From JAIXWP01 sp964428835 (GTDB lineage Bacteria > Bacteroidota > Bacteroidia > Flavobacteriales_D > Sanyastnellaceae), in contig CAYRZQ010000033.1 of NCBI GenBank assembly GCA_964428835.1, forward strand, positions 1 through 46,064: DNA of 46,064 nucleotides. Direction: 5' to 3'. Shown piece by piece: positions 24,991-32,210 of the stretch. The notes below the pieces were generated by a model. That model did not search any database. It saw only the letters and a program-made list of their open reading frames with translations, and had not been told where the DNA came from. Each line of letters opens with the position of its first letter. Position 1 is the stretch's first letter. A program made the position numbers and the translations under genes.

Positions 24991-25368
24991 ATGAAAATCA
25001 AAATCTTTCTTTCAGCCTTTAGCCTTCTTGTAGTGGCACTTTCTTTTCAATCATGCTACAGAGACAACGAAGAAGATTTGTATGGCGGCACAACTACTTG
25101 CGACACTACCAATCTGGTGTACTCAGGTCGAATTCAGGCCATTATTGCCAACAACTGTCTAGCTGGCTGCCATTCGCAGGCCGCCGGTAGCGCAGGTATC
25201 ATTCTGGAAGGATACGTGAACTTAAAAAATGAAATAATCAATGGCACTGTGATGTGCGCTATTCGCCACGAAGGCTGTAGTCCTATGCCCAAGAATAGCC
25301 CCAAAATGAGCGAGTGCGACATCAATAATTTACAAAGCTGGATTGACCGCGGTTATCCAGAAAATTAA
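24991..25368 (+). CDS. Small lipoprotein with CX3CH cytochrome-like motif
   Basis: 125 aa. A lipoprotein signal ends at Cys22 (SFQSCYRD). The mature part parallels one repeat of the upstream lipoprotein: CDTTNLVYSGRIQAII, then NNCLAGCHSQ (Cys56, Cys60, His61, a CX3CH spacing), then SPMPKNSP with Met99 as a possible distal ligand, and a shared C-terminal pattern of C(D/K)....LQSW(V/I)D.G.P.N. Extra cysteines 37, 89, 96 and 109 could form disulfides. Either a one-haem cytochrome with an unusual motif or a disulfide-stabilised relative that no longer binds haem. It starts 8 nt after the previous stop and ends 5 nt before the next gene. Confidence 0.8.
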   Translation: MKIKIFLSAFSLLVVALSFQSCYRDNEEDLYGGTTTCDTTNLVYSGRIQAIIANNCLAGCHSQAAGSAGIILEGYVNLKNEIINGTVMCAIRHEGCSPMPKNSPKMSECDINNLQSWIDRGYPEN

Positions 25369-25373
25369 TCATC

Positions 25374-25775
25374 ATGAAAAAAACCATCCTTATCATCATC
25401 TTGATTCTGGCCGTAGGTGGAGCCGCTACTGGATACTATCTCTGGAACAAGCCCAAGAGAACCGCCGCTGATGAAAAACCAGTTGCCTCAATGAGCGCAG
25501 ACGATTTGCTCATGGCTTTTCAAACAGACGAAATAAAGGCCAACGCTTCTTACCTCAATAAAATCATTGAAGTCACAGGAATTGTGGTGAAAAAGGAAAA
25601 TGATGATTCTGGCAATGAAGTTGTATACCTCGAAACAACGGACGTATTTGGACTCGTGTCTTGTACGATGATACCGGGAACAACCAGCGATGCCACAGAA
25701 GGAAAAGAAATAAAACTCAAGGGAATTTGCACCGGATACCTCTCGGACGTCGTTCTCACACAATGCGCAAAATAA
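25374..25775 (+). CDS. Exported OB-fold (tRNA_anti-like) protein
   Basis: 133 aa. An N-terminal membrane helix (about 4-24) anchors a small periplasmic OB-fold domain of the tRNA_anti-like kind. Its features are SADDLLMAFQTDEIKANASYLNKIIEVTG, then strands VVYLETTD and GLVSCTMI, then EIKLKGICTGYLSDVVLTQC. Cys97, Cys118 and Cys131 are present. Proteins of this type recur next to YceI and cytochrome-like lipoproteins in Bacteroidota; nucleic-acid binding outside the membrane is not implied. The function is unknown. Spacing of 5 nt upstream and 22 nt downstream places it in the same operon. Confidence 0.72.
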   Translation: MKKTILIIILILAVGGAATGYYLWNKPKRTAADEKPVASMSADDLLMAFQTDEIKANASYLNKIIEVTGIVVKKENDDSGNEVVYLETTDVFGLVSCTMIPGTTSDATEGKEIKLKGICTGYLSDVVLTQCAK

Positions 25776-25797
25776 TCATCACTACAAAAAAAATATT

Positions 25798-26349
25798 ATG
25801 AAACAGATCATCATCATCGCACTCCTATCCTTTGGATTCCAAAACTTGAATGCCCAACAATACATGGATCGTTCTGCCTATGTTGGTTTCTTCTCTGAGA
25901 CCAAAATGGAGAATATCAAAGCGGATAATAGTAAAGGCACTCTGGTGTACGACGCTGCCACTGGAACAATCCAAATGTCTGCACTTATGAAGGCCTTTGA
26001 ATTTGAAAAAGCTCTCATGCAAGAACACTTCAACGAAAACTATGTAGAAAGCGACAAGTTCCCTAAGGCTGTTTTCAAAGGAAAAGTAGAAAATCATACT
26101 TCTCTCAACCTGTCGAAGGATGGAAGCTATAATGTAAAGGTGAGCGGCGACATGAATATGCATGGGGTTACTAAAAAAATCACCACTGATGCCGTTTTCA
26201 AAGTTGTAGGAGGAAAGATTACATGTGAATCAAAATTCAATGTTAAACCTGAAGATTACAATATCACTATTCCGAATACGGTAAGAGATAATATCGCATC
26301 TACCATTGCCATTACAGTAAAAGCTAATTTGGAAGTTCTTAAGAAATAA
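25798..26349 (+). CDS. YceI-family periplasmic protein (copy 2)
   Basis: 183 aa. A signal peptide covers about residues 1-19. The lipocalin-like YceI barrel is shown by AYVGFFSETKMENIKADN, LMKAFEFEKALMQEHFNENYVES, KVSGDMNMHGVTKKI and FNVKPEDYNITIPNTV. It is a paralogue of the protein at 19450. Unlike that copy, it sits among cytochrome-like lipoproteins. A role in carrying an isoprenoid, quinone-like or other hydrophobic ligand is possible from the family, but unproven. It lies 22 nt after the OB-fold gene and 5 nt before the barrel gene. Confidence 0.9.
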   Translation: MKQIIIIALLSFGFQNLNAQQYMDRSAYVGFFSETKMENIKADNSKGTLVYDAATGTIQMSALMKAFEFEKALMQEHFNENYVESDKFPKAVFKGKVENHTSLNLSKDGSYNVKVSGDMNMHGVTKKITTDAVFKVVGGKITCESKFNVKPEDYNITIPNTVRDNIASTIAITVKANLEVLKK

Positions 26350-26354
26350 ATAGA

Positions 26355-27281
26355 ATGAGATACTCTATTCCCAAAGTATTTGCAATCGGACTCGCATCTG
26401 CGAGTCTATTGCTTTCAAGCCCAACCAATGCGCAAACGGATACTACCGAAGTAGATCTTTTGGCGCTCTTAGGTGAGGAAGAAGAAACTAACTACACAAC
26501 AGCAACCTTCAAATCCACTCGTGTAATAAATGGACACAGCGTGGAGAATGTGGCAAAAGGAGTACTTGATTTTCGAATATCTCACCGATTCGGATTCATC
26601 AATACGGGTGCATATGAATTATTTGGTCTTGATGGCGCCACCATACGTTTGGGCTGGGAATATGGAATCACCGATTGGTTAATGGTTGGCGTAGGAAGAT
26701 CAAGTTTCAACAAAGCTTATGATGGTTTTGTGAAAGCCAAAATACTTCGACAAAGCACTGGAAAACGAAATATGCCCGTGTCCGTCTCGTATTTTGGATC
26801 TACGGTCATCAACTCTATACGCTGGGCCAATCCTGAAAGAGAAAATTACTTTTCCTCACGCGTGTTTTATGCACATCAATTATTAATCGGGAGAAAATTC
26901 AATAACGCTTTGTCTCTACAATTAAGTCCAACAATCATTCACCGAAATCTCGTTAAGACCCGTGCAGAGTCGAATACAGTGATGGCTATTGGAGCCTCTG
27001 GAAGACATAAAATCACACAACGCTTGTCTTTAAACGCTGAGTACTTTTATGTATTACCTGATCAACTGGCAGCTCAATACAAAAACTCCCTTTCTATTGG
27101 TGTGGATATTGAAACAGGCGGACACGTCTTTCAATTACACTTGACCAATAGTACTGCAATGACAGAACCTGGCTTTGTAACCGAAACTGTGGGTGAATGG
27201 GGCGAAGGCGATATTCACTTTGGATTCAACGTATCGCGCGTATTCACAATAGTACGTAAGAAAGAAATAGTAGAGCCTTAA
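26355..27281 (+). CDS. DUF5777-like outer-membrane beta-barrel protein
   Basis: 308 aa. A signal peptide ends after SSPTNAQ (about residue 27). A short acidic stretch (TEVDLLALLGEEEE) is followed by alternating strands such as KGVLDFRISHRFGFINTGAYELFGLDG, IRLGWEYGITDWLMVGVGRS, LNAEYFYVLPDQ and NSLSIGVDIETGGHVFQLHL. This pattern fits DUF5777-family outer-membrane barrels. It ends the lipoprotein cluster and could give the redox lipoproteins access to the outer membrane (inference). Its TAA stop and the TAA of the convergent queE are made from one TTAA (27278-27281), so the two genes overlap at their 3' ends and no terminator lies between. Confidence 0.82.
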   Translation: MRYSIPKVFAIGLASASLLLSSPTNAQTDTTEVDLLALLGEEEETNYTTATFKSTRVINGHSVENVAKGVLDFRISHRFGFINTGAYELFGLDGATIRLGWEYGITDWLMVGVGRSSFNKAYDGFVKAKILRQSTGKRNMPVSVSYFGSTVINSIRWANPERENYFSSRVFYAHQLLIGRKFNNALSLQLSPTIIHRNLVKTRAESNTVMAIGASGRHKITQRLSLNAEYFYVLPDQLAAQYKNSLSIGVDIETGGHVFQLHLTNSTAMTEPGFVTETVGEWGEGDIHFGFNVSRVFTIVRKKEIVEP

Positions 27282-27883
27282 TCGACACCGAGATATTTGT
27301 GCGTTTGCACTGATATTCTCCACTTCGTGTTTGAACGAATGTAATCCATGATTAGAGGATAAGATTCATCTCTTCTATCCCATTCAGCTTGTAAAAACAA
27401 GGTGCAATGTTCCTGAACTCTGGATGCGTGTGACTCGCTCCATTCTAAGTCAGACTTATGGTAAACGATGACTTTCAACTCATCGGCTTGCTCATAAATT
27501 GAATCTACAGGAGCTTTGAACTTCTTTGGACTAAATGTCACCCAGTCCCAAGATCCTGTTAATTCATTTGTTCCTGAGGTTTCGATGTGCGTCCGAAGTC
27601 CTTTGGCTTTGAGTGCAGAAGTCAATAAAGTCAAATCATACATCGTTGGTTCACCTCCGGTAATGACAACGATCGGCGCACCCGACGCTTTAGCATCTTC
27701 CGCTAATTGTTCCACTGACATTTTCGGATGTGCGGAAGCGTCCCAGCTCTCCTTAACATCACACCACACACAGCCCACATCACAACCGCCAAGTCTGATA
27801 AAATATGCAGGTGTTCCTGCAAAGAAACCCTCACCCTGAACGGTATAAAACCGCTCCATCACTGGCAATGAAACATTATCCAT
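27278..27883 (-). CDS. queE: 7-carboxy-7-deazaguanine synthase (radical SAM)
   Basis: Converts 6-carboxytetrahydropterin to 7-carboxy-7-deazaguanine in queuosine synthesis. The 201 aa protein begins with ERFYTVQGEGFFAGTPAYFIRLGGC and has the radical-SAM cluster motif CX3CX2C (Cys34, Cys38, Cys41; CDVGCVWC). A glycine-rich SAM-binding segment VVITGGEPTMY follows, then HIETSGTNE. It is the last gene of the ftsY-rimO-Kir-SH3 run and starts with a 1-nt TAATG overlap to the gene before it. folE at the end of the window supplies the dihydroneopterin triphosphate used earlier in the same pathway, though the two are far apart. Confidence 0.95.
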   Translation of the reverse strand: MDNVSLPVMERFYTVQGEGFFAGTPAYFIRLGGCDVGCVWCDVKESWDASAHPKMSVEQLAEDAKASGAPIVVITGGEPTMYDLTLLTSALKAKGLRTHIETSGTNELTGSWDWVTFSPKKFKAPVDSIYEQADELKVIVYHKSDLEWSESHASRVQEHCTLFLQAEWDRRDESYPLIMDYIRSNTKWRISVQTHKYLGVD

Positions 27884-28422
27884 TATTCCGAATCACTTTT
27901 TGAAGACTCACCAACAAACCAGTCAATCTTATTTTTAAAAAGCACATTGAAAGTAGTGAGCGAACCATAAATCTTAGTGATATATTGTTGCATCTCCACC
28001 TTCTCGCTATCCGTCAATTTAGAATGTGCGTTGATCTTTTGTTCCAATACGCGAAGGCGATCGCGCAGCATAACTATTTTATGGAAAAATGTTTCTACCG
28101 GAACCTCTTTAGGTTTTAAGGAGCGATCCGCAGGTTGCAGAAGTAAAGCTCCTCCCTCCCATTTATCACCCAATTGTATTACTTCGCCAGCATCGTAATA
28201 CATATCGAAAACATTTTTTACTGCTTCGACTACATCTTCCAACTCTACATGCGAAGCCACAACTGGGGCGGCTTCCAAAAGAGTATATCCATCGAAAGCT
28301 TTTCCTAACTCCTTTTCACCATGCTCTTTAAAAAAAATCTTGTACTTGTAATCATCCACTCCAAACACAACTCCATCACCAAATTGAGGATGATTGATTT
28401 TTGCTCCTATTCCGAAATTCAT
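27883..28422 (-). CDS. Unknown protein with N-terminal CarD/Tudor-like SH3 motif
   Basis: 179 aa, cytoplasmic. The first 45 residues (MNFGIGAKINHPQFGDGVV, then KYKIFFKEHGEKELGKAF) follow the pattern G..V.HP.FG.G.V......I.F...G.K.L. This pattern is seen in CarD-type and UvrD-C-terminal Tudor-like SH3 domains that contact RNA polymerase or nucleic acid. The rest is helical, with a likely coiled segment near 105-150. It overlaps both neighbours (ATGA with the Kir gene upstream, TAATG with queE), so it is strictly co-translated. A role in transcription or translation is only a guess from the domain and operon. Confidence 0.65.
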   Translation of the reverse strand: MNFGIGAKINHPQFGDGVVFGVDDYKYKIFFKEHGEKELGKAFDGYTLLEAAPVVASHVELEDVVEAVKNVFDMYYDAGEVIQLGDKWEGGALLLQPADRSLKPKEVPVETFFHKIVMLRDRLRVLEQKINAHSKLTDSEKVEMQQYITKIYGSLTTFNVLFKNKIDWFVGESSKSDSE

Positions 28423-29363
28423 AATGATAAATTATAAGGTTCGTAACTACTAATTTTATCCAATTCTAATATAGTGTGTCCGCGCTCATCCTGCTGAAAA
28501 GCTTTGATAAACTTGGCGCCAACTATCAATTCACTCGCTACATAAGAATGGCGGCAATGAACAGTCTGATTGAATGTATCATCAAATCCTGAAATCAAAA
28601 TTAAAAATTCCGCATTGCGGTGTTTCAATTGTTCATACGTCAAATCATTCAATGGGCTTGACTCATTTATCTCATGAACAAGTGTCCAACTCAACGCCAA
28701 AAACATTACCTCCGAAGGATCCAGAGGAATTTCAAAAAATTTGCGATTGCTTGACAAATCATCCGACTCACGAATGGACATGATCACGCGGGCATTCATA
28801 TTCATTAAAACATTATTGCGTGCATTCGCAAAACGAAACATGAAGGCCTTTCCTTCCTTGTATGGTGCGATGATTGCATTTTTTGAAAAAACCAATTTCG
28901 CTTTTGGCTGCGAAAATCTCGTATATAGCAAACCTGTGCCAACCGCAAAAGCCATGAGTCCTGTAAGCGCCTCAAGAGCTGACACGGACGATGCTAGTGC
29001 ACTTTTTGGAGCCATCGCTCCATAACCTACGGTAGTAAATGTCTGAGCTGAGAAATAAAAACAACCCATAAATTTCTCAAAGTTGGTTTTGCCAGCCATA
29101 CCATTGAGATTTTCAGGACCAATCGTAAAATAAACGAGCGCGAAAAGTAGATTTATAACAATATAGCACGTGAGGATCAATCCGAAAAACTTCCACCCAG
29201 AAATACCCAACAACTTTTGATAGATATTCTGAAAACCGCCATCACCGCCCTTTCTGCGCATATTGAAAGATCCATCCTTATTGATGAGTCTGTCAACCTT
29301 ACCGTTGACTTTTTCACCAAAACCCGGATCATTGATGCGGCTCTTTTCTTTGAATGATGCCAT
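28419..29363 (-). CDS. Inward-rectifier potassium channel (KirBac type)
   Basis: 314 aa inner-membrane channel. Outer helix at about 58-80 (KFFGLILTCYIVINLLFALVYF), pore loop with selectivity filter TVGYG (111-115) in SAQTFTTVGYGAMAPKSA, inner helix to about 148. A C-terminal cytoplasmic immunoglobulin-like Kir domain follows, with FRFANARNNVLMNMNARVIMS and SPLNDLTYEQL, ending in HTILELDKISSYE. The length is that of KirBac channels. It sits 4 nt after rimO and overlaps the SH3-like gene by 4 nt, an unexpected place for an ion channel. Confidence 0.95.
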   Translation of the reverse strand: MASFKEKSRINDPGFGEKVNGKVDRLINKDGSFNMRRKGGDGGFQNIYQKLLGISGWKFFGLILTCYIVINLLFALVYFTIGPENLNGMAGKTNFEKFMGCFYFSAQTFTTVGYGAMAPKSALASSVSALEALTGLMAFAVGTGLLYTRFSQPKAKLVFSKNAIIAPYKEGKAFMFRFANARNNVLMNMNARVIMSIRESDDLSSNRKFFEIPLDPSEVMFLALSWTLVHEINESSPLNDLTYEQLKHRNAEFLILISGFDDTFNQTVHCRHSYVASELIVGAKFIKAFQQDERGHTILELDKISSYEPYNLSL

Positions 29364-29367
29364 TGAA

Positions 29368-30681
29368 TTATTCTACAATTCTCCCAAAAAGATCATAGTG
29401 CTCCGCACTTTCTATTTCGACATTGACGAAATCTCCAATGCGCAAATAACCCTCCGATTTGTTGATTACTACCTCATTGTCAACCTCTGGAGAGTCAAAC
29501 TCCGTGCGACCGATATAACAATCTCCCTCCACGCGATCTACTAGAACCTTGAAAGTCTTGCCTACTTTCTCTTCATTCAATTCTAGGCTAATTTCCGACT
29601 GAACTTCCATGATGGCATTAGCGCGCTTCGTTTTCACTTTCGCAGGCACATCATCTTTGCTATTGTAGGCGTGTGTGTTTTCTTCGTGAGAATAAGTGAA
29701 AACCCCAAGACGATCAAATCGCATTTCTTGTACCCAGTCTTTCATTTCTTCAAAATCAGATTCAGTCTCTCCAGGATATCCTGCAATCAAAGTTGTGCGC
29801 AATGCGATGCCTGGCACTTTATCCCTGATTTGATGAATGAGGTCTGTTGTTTTTTCTCTTGTGATTCCACGACGCATTGCCTTCAACATATTGGTAGAAG
29901 CATGCTGCAATGGCATATCGAGATAGTTACAAATATTGCTTCGTTCTCTCATAACATCTAAGACATCCATCGGGAAACCGGAAGGAAACGCATATTGCAA
30001 ACGAATCCAATCGATACCTTCGATGTCTGACAGATGTTTGAGCAAATCTGCAAGCTTTCTGTCTTTGTATATGTCTAATCCGTAATATGTCAAATCTTGC
30101 GCAATCAAAATCAACTCACGGGTTCCATTCTTTGCAAGGTTCTTCGCATTTTCCACGAGTTGCTCCATGGGTGTGCTGACATGCTTGCCTCGCATCAATG
30201 GAATGGCACAGAAAGAACATGGTCTATCACATCCTTCTGAGATTTTGAAATACGCATAATGGGCTGGCGTCGTCAACAAACGTTCTCCTACTAGCTCATG
30301 CTTATAATCAGCTTTCAAAGTCTTCAACAATCTTGGCAAGTCGCGGGTACCAAAAAAAGCATCCACCTCAGGAATGTCTTTCTCCAACTCCGGCTTGTAT
30401 CGTTCACTCAAACAACCTGTCACAATGAGCTTGTCAACATTTCCCTTCTCCTTCTCCTTTGCCCAAGCAAGAATAGTATTGATACTTTGCTCCTTTGCAT
30501 TATCAATAAATCCGCATGTATTAATGATTACAATTTCCGAATCCTTTTCTTCTGATTCGTGCTCCACTTCAAAACTGTTTGCTTTCAGTTGAGCCATCAT
30601 CACTTCACTATCAAAAATATTTTTTGCGCAACCAAGTGTCACCACGTTCACTTTATTCTTGCGGAGTGTTTTTGTTTTCAT
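29368..30681 (-). CDS. rimO: Ribosomal protein S12 methylthiotransferase RimO
   Basis: Adds a methylthio group to the conserved aspartate of ribosomal protein uS12. The 437 aa protein has three parts. The N-terminal MTTase domain carries auxiliary-cluster cysteines 18, 56 and 90. The radical-SAM core carries CX3CX2C (Cys151, Cys155, Cys158; CDRPCSFCAIP). The C-terminal TRAM domain is recognised by VLVDRVEGDCYIGRTEFDSPEVD. The length and layout are normal. Its start directly abuts the ftsY stop (30682/30681), giving tight coupling. Confidence 0.96.
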   Translation of the reverse strand: MKTKTLRKNKVNVVTLGCAKNIFDSEVMMAQLKANSFEVEHESEEKDSEIVIINTCGFIDNAKEQSINTILAWAKEKEKGNVDKLIVTGCLSERYKPELEKDIPEVDAFFGTRDLPRLLKTLKADYKHELVGERLLTTPAHYAYFKISEGCDRPCSFCAIPLMRGKHVSTPMEQLVENAKNLAKNGTRELILIAQDLTYYGLDIYKDRKLADLLKHLSDIEGIDWIRLQYAFPSGFPMDVLDVMRERSNICNYLDMPLQHASTNMLKAMRRGITREKTTDLIHQIRDKVPGIALRTTLIAGYPGETESDFEEMKDWVQEMRFDRLGVFTYSHEENTHAYNSKDDVPAKVKTKRANAIMEVQSEISLELNEEKVGKTFKVLVDRVEGDCYIGRTEFDSPEVDNEVVINKSEGYLRIGDFVNVEIESAEHYDLFGRIVE

Positions 30682-31653
30682 TTATACTGTGGGATTACCT
30701 TGATTGAATAATGAATCGACGAACTCAAAACGGTTGAAGACTTGAAGGTCTCCGATTTTTTCACCAACACCGATATATTTTACAGGGATACTAAATTGAT
30801 CTGAAATCCCAATCACTACGCCACCTTTGGCTGTTCCGTCAATTTTTGTAATTGCCAACGCATTCACATCAGTGGCTGCAGTAAATTGTTTGGCTTGTTC
30901 GAAAGCGTTCTGTCCTGTGCTTCCATCTAATACAAGAAGTACCTCATGAGGCGCATCTGGCACCACTTTCTGCATCACTCTCTTAATCTTCGTGAGCTCA
31001 TTCATCAAACCCACTTTATTATGGAGACGGCCCGCAGTATCAATGAGTACGACATCCATATTTTGAGCAACGGCGCTTTGCAATGTATCAAAAGCCACGG
31101 AAGCAGGATCAGCTCCCATCCCTTGAGATACGATTGGAACATTAGCTCGCTCGCTCCAAATTTTCAATTGATCCACCGCAGCAGCACGGAAAGTATCGGC
31201 TGCACCCAACATCACATTCTTACCCTGAGACTTTAACTGATGAGCCAGCTTCCCAATGGTGGTTGTTTTACCTACACCATTCACGCCCACTACCATAATC
31301 ACATACGGTCCCTGAACTTTAGGAATAAAAACATCTGCGCTTTCTTCACCTTCATGAGAAGAAAGTAAATTTGATATCTCCTCTTTAAGAATATTGTTCA
31401 ATTCATCGGTGCCCATATACTTGTCACGTGACACCCTTTCTTCAATCTTCTTAATTATCTTAATCGTCGTTTCCACTCCTACATCCGAGCTGATGAGCAA
31501 TTCCTCCAAATTGTCCAACACTTCATCATCCACTCTACTTTTACCAGCAATGACTTTCGCCAATTTTGAGAAAAAACCTGTCCGTGTTTTCTCCAAACCC
31601 TGGTTCAGGCTTTCTTTTTTCTCAGAGGAAAACAGCTTTTTGAAAAAATTCAT
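30682..31653 (-). CDS. ftsY: Signal recognition particle receptor FtsY
   Basis: GTPase that docks ribosome-SRP complexes to the membrane translocon. The 323 aa protein is the short form, with the NG domains and only a brief basic N-terminus and no acidic A domain. GTPase motifs are G1 GVNGVGKTTTIGKLA, DTFRAAAVDQL, G3 DTAGRLHN, G4 TKIDGTAKGG, and the closing GVGEKIGDLQVF. It heads a five-gene run (ftsY, rimO, Kir, SH3-like, queE) and is preceded by a perfect TATCTTTG box. Confidence 0.97.
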   Translation of the reverse strand: MNFFKKLFSSEKKESLNQGLEKTRTGFFSKLAKVIAGKSRVDDEVLDNLEELLISSDVGVETTIKIIKKIEERVSRDKYMGTDELNNILKEEISNLLSSHEGEESADVFIPKVQGPYVIMVVGVNGVGKTTTIGKLAHQLKSQGKNVMLGAADTFRAAAVDQLKIWSERANVPIVSQGMGADPASVAFDTLQSAVAQNMDVVLIDTAGRLHNKVGLMNELTKIKRVMQKVVPDAPHEVLLVLDGSTGQNAFEQAKQFTAATDVNALAITKIDGTAKGGVVIGISDQFSIPVKYIGVGEKIGDLQVFNRFEFVDSLFNQGNPTV

Positions 31654-31674
31654 GATTTATTGATATCTAGGGTG

Positions 31675-31682
31675 CAAAGATA
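31675..31682 (-). promoter_or_regulatory. Minus-7 box of the ftsY operon
   Basis: TATCTTTG matches TAnnTTTG exactly and lies 21 nt before the ftsY ATG. It is immediately downstream of the rpmG-DUF4295 terminator, so the ftsY run has its own promoter. No minus-33 TTG at 19 nt spacing is visible. Confidence 0.6.
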
Positions 31683-31689
31683 AGCATAT

Positions 31690-31720
31690 AAAAAAACCCT
31701 CCTCGTCGATGACGGGAGGG
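31690..31720 (-). terminator. Terminator of the rpmG-DUF4295 operon
   Basis: On the minus strand CCCTCC plus CGTC pairs with GACG, a bulged A, and GGAGGG around an ATC loop, followed by seven T residues. It ends the ribosomal-protein transcript 33 nt after the DUF4295 stop. Confidence 0.9.
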
Positions 31721-31752
31721 CTTTGTATCATTCAATATCTTCTCCTCAGTGA

Positions 31753-31908
31753 TTAGCCTTTAGCAAACCACTCAGCGATTTTATCGTTGTGTACAATTTC
31801 TTCCTTGAAAGTGTAAGCGCCTGATTTTGGCGACTTCACCATCTTAATCACCTTAGTGTGGTTCTTACCACCTCCGGTCTGTAGGGTTGCAACTACCTTC
31901 TTAGCCAT
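31753..31908 (-). CDS. DUF4295 small ribosome-associated protein, 51 aa
   Basis: A 51-residue basic protein beginning MAKKVVATLQTGGGKNHTKV and ending KIAEWFAKG. It matches the Bacteroidota-specific DUF4295 family, normally encoded straight after rpmG. From memory, this family corresponds to a small extra large-subunit protein seen in a Flavobacterium ribosome structure (called bL38); the name should be verified. The sequence is lysine rich, as expected for an rRNA contact. It starts 12 nt after rpmG and is followed by a strong terminator. It is complete. Confidence 0.93.
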   Translation of the reverse strand: MAKKVVATLQTGGGKNHTKVIKMVKSPKSGAYTFKEEIVHNDKIAEWFAKG

Positions 31909-31920
31909 GGTACGTCAGTA

Positions 31921-32103
31921 TTACTTGATTTCTTTATGTACAGTCATCTTCTTCAAGATCGGATTGTATTTCTTCATTTCCAATCTATCGGGAGTGTTCT
32001 TTCTGTTTTTGGTTGTGATATAACGGCTTGTGCCGGGCATGCCTGAGGTCTTGTGCTCAGTGCATTCCATAATCACCTGAATTCTATTGCCTTTCTTAGC
32101 CAT
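31921..32103 (-). CDS. rpmG: 50S ribosomal protein L33
   Basis: 60 aa from the ATG at 32103: MAKKGNRIQVIMECTEHKTSG, then TSRYITTKNRKNTPDRLEMKKYNP. This is the standard bL33 with its TTKN and KKYNP signatures; only one cysteine is present, so it is the zinc-free form. An in-frame start at 32160 would add 19 residues and run through the promoter, so it is rejected. rpmB (bL28), which commonly precedes rpmG in this phylum, is absent: a glycosyltransferase-like gene lies upstream instead. Confidence 0.97.
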   Translation of the reverse strand: MAKKGNRIQVIMECTEHKTSGMPGTSRYITTKNRKNTPDRLEMKKYNPILKKMTVHKEIK

Positions 32104-32123
32104 AACTTCTTGTAAATGGGGGG

Positions 32124-32155
32124 CAAATGTACTACTTCTTTCCTTTTTTACAAAA
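32124..32155 (-). promoter_or_regulatory. Promoter of rpmG-DUF4295 (TTTTG-N19-TACATTTG)
   Basis: This is the clearest promoter in the window. On the minus strand a minus-33 TTTTG (32151-32155) is separated by exactly 19 nt from the minus-7 TACATTTG (32124-32131), matching the Bacteroidota TTG-N19-TAnnTTTG consensus. The minus-7 box lies 20 nt before the rpmG ATG. Confidence 0.8.
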
Positions 32156-32210
32156 TCCATTGTTAAAAAAAAGAAAGATTAACACGAATCAATACGCAAG
32201 ATACTGACTA

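Noticed and set aside
32104..32160. Upstream extension of rpmG
   Set aside because: It covers the TTTTG-N19-TACATTTG promoter; bL33 normally begins at MAKKG.
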